64,000 nt of DNA from Meconema thalassinum (taxonomy: Eukaryota; Arthropoda; Insecta; Orthoptera; Tettigoniidae): assembly GCA_946902985.2 (NCBI GenBank), contig OX336392.1:19318716-19382715 (forward strand), written 5' to 3'. Below the pieces are notes generated by a model that was given only the letters and a program-made list of their open reading frames with translations, was not told the DNA's origin and made no database searches. Shown here piece after piece: positions 22,375 through 33,325 of this stretch. Position 1 is the first letter of the stretch; the number at the start of each line of letters is the position of its first letter. The translations under genes were made by a program, and so were the position numbers.

Positions 22375-23411
22375 TCAATTTGCTGATGACATCGTCATCT
22401 TGGCCGACACGCCTGAGGATTTGAATGAGTTTTTGAATGGTATGGACTCCGTCTTGAGGAAAGAATTCATGATGAAAATCGATCAATGTAAAACAAAAAT
22501 ATTGTAATGCAGCTGAAATAAATCAGAAACCTCTATGGACATCAAATTGGCAGGAAGCAAAATAACCAGTGATGGATGAAGCAAAGAGGAAATAAAAAGT
22601 AGGTTGGCTCAGGCAAGGAAAGCATTTCTACAAAAATGGAGTCTGGTGACATCGAATATAGATTTAGGTATAAGGAAGTCATTTTTGAAAGCCTTTGTCT
22701 GGGGCGTGGCGCTCTATGGAACTGAAACTTGGCCTATTGGTGCAGCAGAAAAGAGGAGAATTGAAGCGTTTGAAATGTGGTGTTACAGGAGAATGATGAA
22801 GATCAGATCGGTAATGTCATCGCGCCAGGAGATGCTGCGACGTGGTAATGGGGGTCTTGCAGTAACCTAAATATATCGGCTGGCAGTCAGTTGCCGCTAC
22901 TTCCTGCATGATAATTTGTTATCGGGCTTCCCGTGTGTATTGTTACCTTCCTTTCTACTGTCGATATTCTTACAAGCCTTTGTGTTTACTTTTAACAGTA
23001 TCAGGTACAGTAATGGAAACAGTGACCAACTTAATGTTTTTGGAATGCGCGATACGCAGTGAGCGGGAAGACCACTGCAGTTCAAACATGACTGTCATCT
23101 CCTGGCGAGATATCAATAGATAGGTTTACAAATGAAGAGGTATTAAGCCGAGTGGGAGAGGAGAGATGTTTTTGTTGACTACTAATGTAGAGAAGAATTA
23201 GGTTGGTAGGACACATACTAAGACACCCAGGAATAGCAAGCTTAGTTATGGAAGGAAGGGTCGAGGACAAGAACTGTAGGGGTAGACCAAGGTTAGAATA
23301 TGTTAAACAGATTGCCTCGGATGTAGGGTGTGGTAGCTATATAGAGATGAAACAATTAGCTCAGGACAGGGAGGCATGGAGGGCTGCATCAAACCAGTCA
23401 AAAGACTGATG
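22375..23411 (+). pseudogene. Decayed LINE RT C-terminus, interrupted
   Basis: The catalytic motif C region reads FADDIVILADTPEDL (22378 onward). In-frame stops and frameshifts follow. The thumb and tail region then reads RLAQARKAFLQKW, GVALYGTETW and FEMWCYRRMMKI (22604-22810). The sequence is interrupted at about 22815-23108 and resumes with FTNEEVLSRVGEER (about 23125) and LVGHILRHPG (23200), ending in RGRPRLEYVKQIASDVG, DREAWRAASNQ and a stop at 23407-23409. The order matches LINE polyproteins elsewhere in the window (for example 30020-30786). Nonfunctional. Confidence 0.85.
22825..23108. mobile_element. Candidate small TIR element interrupting the LINE
   Basis: A 12-bp perfect inverted repeat, CGCCAGGAGATG at 22825-22836 and CATCTCCTGGCG near 23097-23108, brackets about 284 bp of non-LINE sequence exactly where the LINE protein homology breaks. 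No TSD could be assigned, and the repeat arms diverge beyond 12 bp, so the element type is unknown. Confidence 0.45.
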
Positions 23412-23520
23412 ACTCAACCAATGACTCTGGATAGACTAGTTGGCATTGTATAGGCTGATAGCCTCTGATTCACTGGCTATATTTTCACTAACTACAGGAA
23501 GTTCTGCTCGAGGAGCAATA

Positions 23521-24027
23521 CAATTGAATCGGTCGGAGTCGAAAAGCTTTAGGCTAAGTCAGTTTTCACAACTTTTCAGGAGACAGAACTTAACAAACAC
23601 ACTATATTAGTCATCTATGTTGTGAAGCACTATTCAGGTTATATTTGTGTTAGCGGAATATCGATTTTAATTTAATAAACATATTCTTCTAATCAATTTT
23701 GGAATCGTGACTTAATGTGTTTCAGCTCCGTGGTCAGTTTAGTGCGGCATAAAGCCATCCAGAATGAATATTTCACATGTTATTTCATTTTAAAATGGAT
23801 TTGTAACATGAAAACCACCTGAACCCTGTACAAATGTAATTTACAATAGCACTGTAACACGCGAGAATCTTGCAGTGCGGCCAACATTAAGTACGGAATA
23901 CGTCGCTGAAATGCAGAAATTCATTGACTTAATGCTTTTCTCCTCTGATCGCACTACATGTAGCAGTGGTTTCTGGCTTAAACCCACAAAACAAATTGCT
24001 TTGTGATGGATTTTGCCTTGCCAGTGA
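23521..24027 (+). mobile_element. TTGAATCGG-terminus TIR element, truncated copy A
   Basis: It begins CAATTGAATCGGTCGGAG and is alignable throughout with the reverse complement of 29265-29783 (shared blocks: AACTTAACAAACACACT, TGAATATTTCACA, ACAAATGTAATTTACA, CTACATGTAGCAGTGG). It ends abruptly at about 24027, where a SINE starts. It lacks the opposite terminus and the 51-bp repeat array carried by the larger copy. Superfamily unknown. Confidence 0.7.
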
Positions 24028-24503
24028 GCTGTGCCCAAGATCACGGGTTCAAACCCGGCTGAAGTCGTCGGATTTTTTAATAGCGTTAAAAATCCCTCGA
24101 TGTGCCCTCCTTCGGAGGGGAAGTAATGCCGGCAGTCCCATGATATAGATTTATGGCATGATAAAGAATCTTCCACTATTTGCACTTGTGTGAAGCTAAA
24201 TTATAGGTTATATTTGACTAACGCTCTTAGGTTCTAACGTTCGTCACCAGGAGCCAACTGCGGTGGCATATAGTAACCAAGTTCAGAACTAGTTGGTCGT
24301 TGACGGTAGCGTTTGGTAGAAAAAGTTGCAACTACTTGAAAAACGAATGTCTGCAGTCCTTACTTGAATTAAAAGCAGATAACACACACTAATACAGCCA
24401 TCACAATTAACACCGGTTATCAGACAGATTCTACACACACCCACAGTACACGGGGCTACATGGCCACGTTGTCGCAGCCCCTAAACTGAGGAACCAACCA
24501 ACC
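24028..24503 (+). mobile_element. SINE family 1, truncated in the tRNA-like head
   Basis: It keeps the B box (GGTTCAAACCC at about 24047), the SINE body, the ACCGGTTATCAGACAGATTC block, the hairpin GGGGCT...AGCCCC and the ACCAACC tail. The A-box half of the head is missing. Confidence 0.85.
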
Positions 24504-25440
24504 ATCTTCTTTTTGTAAAATCTATTGCAGTGCTGTCTTTTAAAAGCTCTGAACATGTTAATTCTGAGCTGTGCATTGCTTTGAGTCTAGGTTCCAGTAC
24601 CAGAACCCACATGGAATGGAAGGCAGATTGTGTGGTAGAGGTAGATGCTCATGCTGTTTGTTAACCGGGTCTTTCAGGCTCCCTAGCAGATGCCTCGAGG
24701 GTGGCAGAGCTACAGGCAGTGCACTCAGAAAAGGTGCTTCCTGTAGATGTAATAAACCTTAACATTGGTTCAGGGGCTCACAAAGGTGGTAGATGGGTTG
24801 GTGACCACGAGATCCCTTCATCTTACTTGTGCTGGGCTGCTCCCTATTATCTTTCCTTGGTCAACTCTTGTTCTCTTCTGACCCAGATGGTATTAGGGTA
24901 TCTGAGGCCTAGGGAGTCTTTCAATTTCCTGCCTTAATTGGCCCTTGTCTCATCTTTTCTGATACCCTCATTCTTCAAGGGATCAAACCTCTTCTTTTCA
25001 TGGTATCTCCTTCCTTTTGCACAAGGCCCTAAAGGAGGCAGGGTGGGTGTAGCACCCTGGATTGTGCTACACCCTCAAGAGCTCACAGCTGGTGAGTTTG
25101 GGAGTTGGTAACCCCGAGGGATTCCTGAACTGGGTCCAGTTTTTCCCCTTTATCCATTGCCTCTTCTCTTTACCTTCCCTATCTGCCTTTAATGGCTCTC
25201 CTTCCTTCCAAATCCCTTAACTCTCATTCTTTGAAGGTTGAGGGTATTTCCTTTCCTCCTGTCTTTTGTTTACCTTATTCTTTTGTTTGTTTTCTATTTC
25301 CTCTTCTGGTTTGTAAATCTGGAGTTAGTTTTAGTTATATTTTCCATTTCATTTTCACGATCACCCAATTAATTAGGGACCAATAACCTAGATGTTAGGC
25401 CCCTTAAAACAATTATCATCATCATAATATTCATATTCAT
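24504..25440 (+). other. Pyrimidine-rich sequence ending in a LINE-like 3' tail
   Basis: No intact frame. The last part (25375-25425) reads GGGACCAATAACCTAGATG, then TTAGGCCCCTTAAAAC and a (TCA)n run. This is the same GGG...CCCCTTAAAAC layout as the LINE-c terminus but a diverged family. The preceding CT-rich stretch (24950-25330) is probably its 3' UTR. The upstream limit and parent family are not determined. Confidence 0.5.
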
Positions 25441-25499
25441 ATTTTAAGTGGAGACTCTCTTCAAGTTTTGTCACTGGTACCAGAAGATATACTCGTAAC

Positions 25500-26178
25500 C
25501 TTGAATCGTCGGATTTTTTAAGAGCGTTAAAAGTCTCTCAGTATGCCTTCCTTTGGAGGTAAAGTAAAGCCGATCCCATGTCATAGATTTATGGCATGAA
25601 AAGAACCTTCCACTGACTACACTTGTGTGAAGCCAAAATTTGTGGGTTAGAATTGATAATGCTCGACATGTGCTCCGTAGCAGTGAAACCTCAGTTGCTA
25701 AGACTGCCCTTCAACTAAATGTGGAGGGTCGTCGACCTCGAGGGCGATCTCAAACACGCTGGTTGGATAGGGTGAGAGATGAAATGCGGCTCACTAAACT
25801 CCGCCCCCGGGACGCTATGGATCGATTGAAGTGGAGGAAGGCAGACCCCACATAAATGGGAAAATGCAAAGAAGATGAAGAGAATTGATAATGCTCTATT
25901 AGTTCCAATGTTTGCCGCCAGGTGCTGACTGTGATGCCGTCTAGTAGCCAAGCCCGCAAGCTAGGAGTCGTGGACAATAGCATTTGGTAGCAAAAGTAGG
26001 AACTACTTGAAATTACTGTCTGCAATCCTTACTTGAATTAAGAATAGATAACACACACTAATACAGTCATCACAATTAACACCAGTTATCAGACAGATTC
26101 TGCACACACCCAAAGTACACGGGGCTACATGATCGAGTTGTCGCAGCCCCTAAACTAAGGAACCAACCAAACCAACCT
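25500..26178 (+). mobile_element. SINE family 1 copy split by a LINE
   Basis: SINE body sequence occupies 25500-25664 and resumes at 25881-26178, ending in the hairpin and ACCAACC tail. The tRNA-like head is absent. The intervening segment is a LINE 3' fragment with a perfect TSD, which dates the SINE as older. Confidence 0.85.
25665..25880 (+). mobile_element. 5'-truncated LINE fragment inside a SINE
   Basis: A perfect 16-bp TSD, AGAATTGATAATGCTC (25649-25664 and 25881-25896), flanks 216 bp. The insert encodes the last part of a LINE polyprotein (ALQLNVEGRRPRGRSQTRWL ... RDAMDRLKWRKADPT, stop at 25853-25855) and a 25-nt trailer ending in a GAAGATGAAG tail. The frame is intact over its length. 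Confidence 0.9.
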
Positions 26179-26329
26179 TGAATGCAAGAGCTAACCTTGG
26201 AGGTCCTGTGGTAATTTATATAATTACTAAAGCACACAATACATTTCACTGATGAGTACAAATGCCTATTTTATAAAGTGTAAGACATTAAATCTCATAT
26301 TTACATGACACTAATAGAAATATATGGGA

Positions 26330-26515
26330 TCATCATCATCAGCCGAAACCATCTCCAGTGTGATATATGAGCCCCCTCCATCTCCTTCTGTCCCCAAACC
26401 ATTCTTCCTCCACCATCTTGTCCCAATCATGACCTTTCTGCAGAACATCACCCTTAACCAGATCTATCCACTTCTTTAGAGGTCTGCCCACTGGAGGCTA
26501 GAATCATGTAGTCTC
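26330..26515 (-). pseudogene. LINE C-terminal fragment with (ATG)n tail
   Basis: The minus strand encodes PVGRPLKKWIDLVKGDVLQK, then DWDKMVEEEWFGDRRRWRGL, YHTGDGFG and a stop, immediately followed by a run of ATG triplets at 26330-26345. This is the usual end of a LINE ORF. It is severely 5'-truncated. Confidence 0.75.
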
Positions 26516-27261
26516 CTTAACCTGGTCCATGAGATTATGTCTACATGGACAATTCTCACCAGGCGCGTCCACGTTGCGGGGGTGGGCGACGGTACTGTAG
26601 TCGAAACTATGGTAACGGCTAAGTATAACATAGGCCCTTGCAGAGAGTGATGTGTGAAGACCTCAAAGGCAGTGAAGGCGGAGAAAGTAGAATTCAGCAC
26701 GGCGGAGGAGGCAACGCATCCATCTGGGGTACTGTAGTGCAGATGGAACCCACTGCCTTGTGGGAAAAGGAGGGATCCTCAAAGGCTAAGGGAGTAAACC
26801 CCGAAAGAAAATCCTCCTATGTGTTAGGCCTAGCAAGACAGCAGAAGAGTACATTTTTTTTATTGCTTTCAACTGTAAAATGAGCCTCGGAAATATATTG
26901 GATACTGGTATTTAACTTTTCATCGTAGCAGCAATGACTTTTCAAATCAGCTGGAAAAGAAGGATAGAAATACAGCATGGAAAGAAGATAAACACAGTAA
27001 TGGGCAGGTAGGGATAGGAAAAGAAATTTGACAGCTTCTTGCCATCAATCTGCTGAATAGCGTTTCAGTACTCTGATGAGCTTATCAGGAGGGTTGGCAG
27101 CAACCATAACAGTGCGTAGTGAGAGAGTTCTGTCTTTAAGTGGATGGTGCATGGAAGAGTGGGTATTGGAAAACCAGAGGAAAGAAAGGTAGACAAGGAA
27201 AGGTATGAACAGATAGCGTAAAGTAGGAACACACAGGATAAAAACAGAAGGAGAAATGAAC
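26516..27261. other. Unassigned sequence
   Basis: No protein homology was recognised. The stretch at about 26945-27020 resembles one arm of the foldback sequence around 44575-44655 (both carry GGAAA-rich motifs and AGAAATACA), suggesting an old inverted-repeat element. Confidence 0.35.
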
Positions 27262-29783
27262 CAATTGAATCGGTCGGAGCTGAAAAGCATTAAGTCAAAA
27301 ATGGTCATTTCTTAAAGAATTAGTATTGTGAAGTATTGACCCAAGGGCCTTGGAACGGCAGAGGAAAGAATTAGTATTGTGAAGTATTGACCCAAGGACC
27401 TTGGAACGGCATAGGAAAGAATTAGTATTGTGAAGTATTGACCCCAGGGCCTTGGAACGGCAGAGGAAAGAATTAGTATTGTGAAGTATTGACCCAAGGG
27501 CCTCGGAACGGCAGAGGAAGGAATTAGTATTGTGAAGTATTGACCCAAGGGCCTTGGAACGGCAGAGGAAGGAATTAGTATTGTGAAGTATTGACCCCAG
27601 GGCCTTGGAACGGCAGAGGAAAGAATTAGTATTGTGAAGTATTGACCCAAGGGCCTTGGAACGGCAGAGGAAGGAATTAGTATTGTGAAGTATTGACCCC
27701 AGGGCCTTGGAACGGCAGAGGAAAGAATTAGTATTGTGAAGTATTGACCCAAGGGCCTTGGAACGGCAGAGGAAGGAATTAGTATTGTGAAGTATTGACC
27801 CAAGGGCCTTGGAACGGCAGAGGAAAGAATTAGTATTGTGAAGCATTGACCCAAGGGCCTTGGAACGGCAGAGGAAGGAATTAGTATTGTGAAGTATTGA
27901 CCCCAGGGCCTTGGAACGGCATAAGAAAGAATTAGTATTGTGAAGTATTGACCCAAGGGCCTTGGAACGGCAGAGGAAAGAATTAGTATTGTGAAGTATT
28001 GACCCCAGGGCCTTGGAACGGCACAGGAAGGAATTAGTAATGTGAAGTATTGACCCCAGGGCCTTGGAACGGCAGAGGAAAGAATTAGTATTGTGAAGCA
28101 TTGACCCAAGGGCCTTGGAACGGCAGAGGAAGGAATTAGTATTGTGAACTATTGACCCCAGGGCCTTGGAACGGCAGAGGAAAGAATTAGTATTGTGAAG
28201 TATTGACCCAAGGGCCTTGGAACGGCAGAGGAAGGAATTAGTATTGTGAAGTATTGACCCCAGGGCCTTGGAACGGCAGAGGAAAGAATTAGTATTGTGA
28301 AGCATTGACCCAAGGGCCTTGGAACGGCATAAGAAAGAATTAGTATTGTGAAGTATTGACCCCAGGGCCTTGGAACGGCAGAGGAAAGAATTAGTATTGT
28401 GAAGTATTGACCCCAGGGCCTTGGAACGGCATAAGAAAGAATTAGTATTGTGAAGTATTGACCCCAGGGCCTTGGAACGGCATAAGAAAGAATTAGTATT
28501 GTGAAGTATTGACCCAAGGGCCTTGGAACGGCAGAGGAAAGAATTAGTATTGTGAAGCATTGACCCAAGGGCCTTGGAACGGCAGAGGAAAGAATTAGTA
28601 TTGTGAAGTATTGACCCAAGGGCCTTGGAACGGCAGAGGAAAGAATTAGTATTGTGAAGCATTGACCCAAGGGCCTTGGAACGGCATAAGAAAGAATTAG
28701 TATTGTGAAGTATTGACCCCAGGGCCTTGGAACGGCATAGGAAAGAATTAGTATTGTGAAGTATTGACCCCAGGGCCTTGGAACGGCATAGGAAAGAATT
28801 AGTATTGTGAAGTATTTACCCAAGGGCCTTGGAACGGCATAGGAAAGAATTAGTATTGTGAAGTATTGACCCAAGGACCTTGGAACGGCATAGGAAAGAA
28901 TTAGTATTGTGAAGTATTGACCCCAGGGCCTTGGAACGGCAGAGGAAAGAATTAGTATTGTGAAGTATTGACCCCAGTGCCTTGGAACGGCAGAGGAAAG
29001 AATTAGTATTGTGAAGTATTGACCCAAGGGCCTTGGAACGGCAGAGGAAGGAATTAGTATTGTGAAGTATTGACCCCAGGGCCTTGGGACGGCAGACGAA
29101 AGAATTAGTATTGTGAAGTATTGACCCCAGGGCCTTGGGACGGCAGAGGAAAGAATTAGTATTGTGAAGTATTGACCCCAGGGCCTTGGAACGGCATAAG
29201 AAAGAATTAACTCAGCCTTCTGTTAAAGCTACACACAAAACATTTTCATCAGGAGAAAAAGCACGGAAGCTCACTGGCAAGGCAAAATCCATCACAAAGC
29301 AATTTGTTTCGTTGGTTTAAGCCAGAAACCACTGCTACATGTAGTGCGATCAGAGGAGAAAAGCATTAAGTCAATGGCTTGCTGCTTTTCAGCGCCGTAT
29401 TCTGTACTTAATGTTGGCAGCACTGCAAGATTCCCACACGTTACAGTGCTAATGTAAATTACATTTGTACAGAGTTTAGATGGTTTTTATGTTACAAATC
29501 CATTTTAAAATAAAATATCCTGTGAAATATTCATTCTGGATGGTTTTATGGTGCAATAAACAGACCACGGAGCTGAAAGGCATTAAGTCATGTTTGCAAA
29601 ATTGATTAGAAGAATATGCTTATTAAATTAAAATCCGCTAACACAAATATAACCTGAATAGTTGCTTCACAACATAGATGACTAATACAGTGTGTTTGTT
29701 AAGTTCCGTTCTGTGAATGACGTTTTATTTGTCTTCTGAGTGAAAATTGACTTAATGCTTTTCAGCTCCAACCGATTCAACTG
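27262..29783. mobile_element. 2.5-kb TIR element of unknown superfamily carrying a minisatellite
   Basis: The left end CAATTGAATCGGTCGGAGC and right end (read in reverse) CAGTTGAATCGGTTGGAGC are inverted repeats that match for about 36 bp through GAAAAGCATTAAGTCAA. The motif GAAAAGCATTAAGTCA also recurs inside in both orientations (29360, 29577 and the right terminus), like subterminal transposase-binding repeats. Most of the interior is the 51-bp array; the rest (29204-29783) is shared with copy A at 23521-24027. No transposase and no clear TSD were seen, so it is probably non-autonomous. Confidence 0.65.
27317..29203. repeat. 51-bp minisatellite, exactly 37 units
   Basis: The unit starts GAATTAGTATTGTGAAG and ends CGGCAGAGGAAA. 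The distance from first to last unit start is 1,887 bp, exactly 37 times 51, so I detect no net indel. Units vary at a few sites (CCCAAGG or CCCCAGG, CAGAGG or CATAAG/CATAGG, GAAGT or GAAGC). Because 51 is divisible by 3, two minus-strand frames stay open for hundreds of codons. One repeats LHNTNSFLCRSKALGSI up to 455 residues; the other repeats a GQYFTILILSSAVPRP-like unit. The open frames follow from the repeat length and are not evidence of a gene. Confidence 0.95.
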
Positions 29784-30015
29784 TTATAAAATCTATTCAG
29801 TAAGGGAAAAATGTATTGAAGAGCAGCGGAGAACTATGGGACCAAGAGGGTAGTGTGTCCAGCTGTGCCTTCTTTCCTCCACCCGCACCTGCCTGTCCTT
29901 CTTTTCCTCCAATGGGGTTTTATATTTATCAAGGTATTTTCCTATATAGATGATCAATTATTTAGCGTTACAAAATAGATGAACAGAGGTGGTGAGGTCG
30001 AACTGCTAAAATAGC
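29784..30015. other. Spacer with CT-rich stretch
   Basis: Nothing coding. A CT-rich segment at 29865-29925 resembles, in reverse complement, the arm at about 45690-45770. Confidence 0.35.
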
Positions 30016-30786
30016 ATTTGCCGACCATATTGTTGTCATAACACAGAATGAAGAGGAACTAAAAAGGTCAGCTAAAGTGTTAAAAGAGGTGGGTCTGAGG
30101 ACCAATCAAGAGAAAACAGAGTGTATGGTAGTTGCAAGGAGGAATAAAGAAGAAGCGATGGGGGCACTAGAGATAGGAAGCATGTTGTTTAAGATGACTG
30201 GATCCTTCAAATATCTAGGAAGCATCGTAAATTGGAATAACAACATGGAGGAAGAGATAATGAACCGTATAAAATCTGCAGAGAAGTGCATGTTTGCAAT
30301 GAATAAACTATTCAGCAGTAAACTGTTATCAAGGACATCAAAACTCCGTGTTTTTAAGACGACCAGTATTAATGTATGGGGCAGAGACATGGACACTGAG
30401 CAAGAAGATGGAGGGGAGAATATTGACCTTTGAAAGCAAAGTGTTAAGAAAAATCTTCGGGTTGGTATTAGAGCAGGGAAAATTCAGAAGAAGAAAAACA
30501 CAGAAATTCACGCACTGTATAACGAACCGGATGTGATAGCAGTAATAAGGAGCGAAAGAATAGAATGGCTGGGACATGTACTGAGAAGGGAAGAAGGGAT
30601 GGTAAAAAGAGTGCTAGAAGGAAACCACAAGGAAGAAGACTCCTCGGTAGACCAAAGTTAAGATCGCAGGATGGAGTCAGGAAAGCCCTGGGAGCCAACG
30701 AGAATATGGCCGGAGACAGAAAGCAATGGAAGAGGCTAAAGAGTGAGGCAATGACCCGACTTTGGTTCGCGTGGCCAAGTAAGTAA
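30016..30786 (+). pseudogene. Decayed LINE RT C-terminal region
   Basis: The order of blocks is that of a LINE RT: KIAFADHIVVITQNEEEL (motif C with the second aspartate changed to H), KEVGLRTNQEKTECMVV, SFKYLGSIVNWNNN, VLMYGAETWTLSKK, ERIEWLGHVLRRE and a basic GRRLLGRPKLRSQDGV tail near 30640-30690. At least three frame changes separate these blocks, so the copy is dead. No TSD was found. It is in the same broad family as the remnant at 22375-23411. Confidence 0.85.
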
Positions 30787-31040
30787 GCAAGCATTACAAA
30801 AGTAAGATCAACCCTTAGCCAAATGGTATACTATCAGTGGTGGTTCCTCCGAGGGAGAAGCATCCTTCCCATGTCTTTCTTCCTTTGAAGGTAAATGCCA
30901 CAGTAATATGAAAGCTGTCATTGATTGAGTTTCAAACCAAGAGTGCTCTTATGCTGCTCGATTGTTTTGAGGAGGAAAGCAGTAACGTACGACACAGCCA
31001 TACTAGCAGCCAGAGAAGGAAGTAGGGTTTTATCTCAATG
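30787..31040. other. Unassigned spacer
   Basis: No feature is recognised in this stretch. Confidence 0.4.
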
Positions 31041-31047
31041 AATGACT

Positions 31048-31515
31048 AACGAGCGGGTTCAAACCCGGCCGAAGCCGTCGGATTTTTTAAGAGCGTGAAA
31101 AATCCCTCAGTATGCCTTCCTTCGGAGGGGAAGTAAAGCCAGCAGTCCCATGTCATAGATTTATGGCATGTTAAAGAACCTTCCACTAATTGCACCTGTG
31201 TGAAGCTAAATTGGATAGGTTAAGAATGTAAACAACGCTCTTAGGTTTCTACGTTCGTTGCCAAGAGCCGACTGCGGTGGCGTCTAGTAGCTAGTTCTGA
31301 ACTAGACCTAGTAGTCGTTGACGGTGGCACTTGGCGGCAAAAGTAGGAACTATTTGAAAAATTCTAAGTTGCAGTACTTAAATTAAAAAACATAACACAC
31401 ACTATTACAGTCATCACAATTAACACCGGTTATCAGACAGATTCTACACACACTCAAAGTACACGGGGCTACATGACGCGTTGTCGCAGCCCCTAAACTT
31501 AAGAACGAACCAACC
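31048..31515 (+). mobile_element. SINE family 1, truncated at the B box
   Basis: It begins at GCGGGTTCAAACCCGG (B box) and runs through the body to the hairpin and ACCAACC tail. A 7-bp TSD, AATGACT, is visible at 31041-31047 and 31516-31522. Confidence 0.87.
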
Positions 31516-31809
31516 AATGACTGAGGAGAAGATCTATCGCTGATTCTGCACATGTATAGAAAATCGTCTGGTTGTAGCAAGCAAACATTCAGTGGTATTT
31601 CGAGTAGCAAACTCACTATGGCTGCCATCTAGAGATGTGGAATTCAATCAGTTACCAGGCCACAACACTTTAGCAGTTGCTAAACCTAGATCATTACAGG
31701 TACTGGCAGTTTTATTGCAGAGCTGAGAAAGACAATTAATTGAGATTTTATCATTCTATGCAGTTCGTGGGAGAGATGATTGTTGTTTACAGAGTCATAA
31801 CATCTAGAT

Positions 31810-32992
31810 CAGGGGTTCCCAACCTGGGGGGCGTGGGGCTTTATCAAGGGGGGCATGGAGTGATTTCCGAATTAAGTTTTTTTAACTCTAATATTACAAT
31901 TTTGTATAATAAACATTTTTCAAATCTCTCCAAGTGATTGTCGCGCCAAGTCAATCGTTCAAAAGCACTGGTAATTGCCAACTGTCGGCACAAACCTGTG
32001 CGGAGACACGAGGTTGGAGGTGAAACAATGAATTTGCTGTGTTGTAAGGAGCAAAATCAATGCCAATTTTATAGTCTCGTTGGCATATCTTCAGTTTTAA
32101 CCTAAAGCCCCAAGACAAAAACTCCAATATTATTCTTGCCTATGATGCCATCAGAGCTTTCCTGTAAAAAAATACAGTTATGGAAACGCCAGCTTGAGTT
32201 GAACAACTTCTCATCCTTCACCGCCTTAATGAAAATTTGCCGGAAAATTAACGTGATCGTGATAAACGTAGGTGCAAATTCAGTCACATTTGAATTCCAT
32301 GGCACAAGAGTTCAACCTACTTTCCTGATATCTTGTCGGAAGAATGTCCTGGATGTTAACAGGGAATTCGTTTGTCATTGACATTGAAGCTCTGCCAACA
32401 TAACTTCAAGAAGAAGCCATAGATTTGAAGTGTGAATCAAAGCTAAAAGATGATTCTAAAATATTAGGACTGGGTGACTTTTAGGTAAACTGCCTTGCAG
32501 TGTATCCTGTAATAGCCAAATTTGCATTGCGTGTCATTGTCCCATTTTCAAGGACATAATTATGCGAGTCAGGATTTTCAACGCTGAGTGTCATAGAAAC
32601 AAAGCAGTTCTGTCGGCTAGATGTTGCAAGTGATCTCCGCTGTGCTCTGTCAAATATCAAACCAAACATACCGAATTTTACCAAGAGAAAACAGTGTCAA
32701 CCCTCTCACTGGCATTTGTTGACTAATTTAAGGATTTGTTGTAAAGGTGTGTTGTGCTAAAATGAAGTTAGTATGTAATCGATAGGCCTATAAAGCACGT
32801 ACTTCATATAACTGTATTTTATCAGAAATAATTATTTCATTGTGTAGTGTTATTAGGTTAGGTCTATATCCTCCACGTCAAACGAAGAGGTTATAGAAGC
32901 GATGAGTGGTGGGGAGGGGGGAGGGGAGGGGGCGCGATGAACTCCCGTATCTGAAAAGGGGGGCGTCAGCAGGCAAAGGTTAGGAACCACTA
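31810..32992 (+). mobile_element. hAT transposon with decayed transposase
   Basis: The terminus CAGGGGTTCCCAACCTGGGG at 31810 pairs imperfectly with the reverse complement of 32960-32992 (TAGTGGTTCCTAACC). A perfect 8-bp TSD, ATCTAGAT (31802-31809 and 32993-33000), is the hallmark of hAT. The G-rich and C-rich inner ends also pair. It carries a C-terminal transposase remnant. Confidence 0.9.
32136..32725 (+). pseudogene. hAT transposase C-terminal remnant (ZBED/SCAND3-like group)
   Basis: Blocks typical of the hAT catalytic end and dimerisation domain are readable: KKIQLWKRQLELNNFSSFTA (about 32165-32225), DLKCESKLKDDSKILGLGDF (about 32420-32480), YPVIAKFALRVIVPFSRT followed by a stop codon where tyrosine is usual, then LCESGFSTLSVIETK (about 32570-32615), LDVASDLRCALSNIKPNIP and KRKQCQPSH. 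Stops and frame changes make it nonfunctional. The N-terminal BED finger and first catalytic residues are missing. Confidence 0.85.
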
Positions 32993-33000
32993 ATCTAGAT

Positions 33001-33318
33001 AATCTGTCCCTTTTTATGCAGTTAACTTCTTTCCTCCTCTTAACCAATATGCAGGCACCACCGCTGTATACTAACAACAATTCTACCAAAGCTATGATCA
33101 GTAGTTGTGTTTCTCAATATGCTGGACGTTCCTTGAATTCCTTCCTTTCTAATGTTCTGTGCTTTGATGCAAACAAATTTTCCAAATGAAAAAAATAAAT
33201 AACCACTACAAAAACTGACATGGGGTACCTCTCCTGGTAGATCTGATGGATTTTGATGATATGTCCCAATTCAATATTGCTGGACTCAATGACACAATTT
33301 GTTATGCCACAAATCAAA
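33001..33318. other. Spacer between two DNA transposons
   Basis: No gene or repeat is recognised; AT-rich. Confidence 0.4.
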
Positions 33319-33325
33319 GTTCCAG

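Noticed and set aside
27295..29027. 455-, 292- and 265-residue minus-strand frames as real proteins
   Set aside because: They are produced by a stop-free 51-bp unit whose length is a multiple of 3. Two frames are open at once, and there is no promoter, signal peptide or unique domain.
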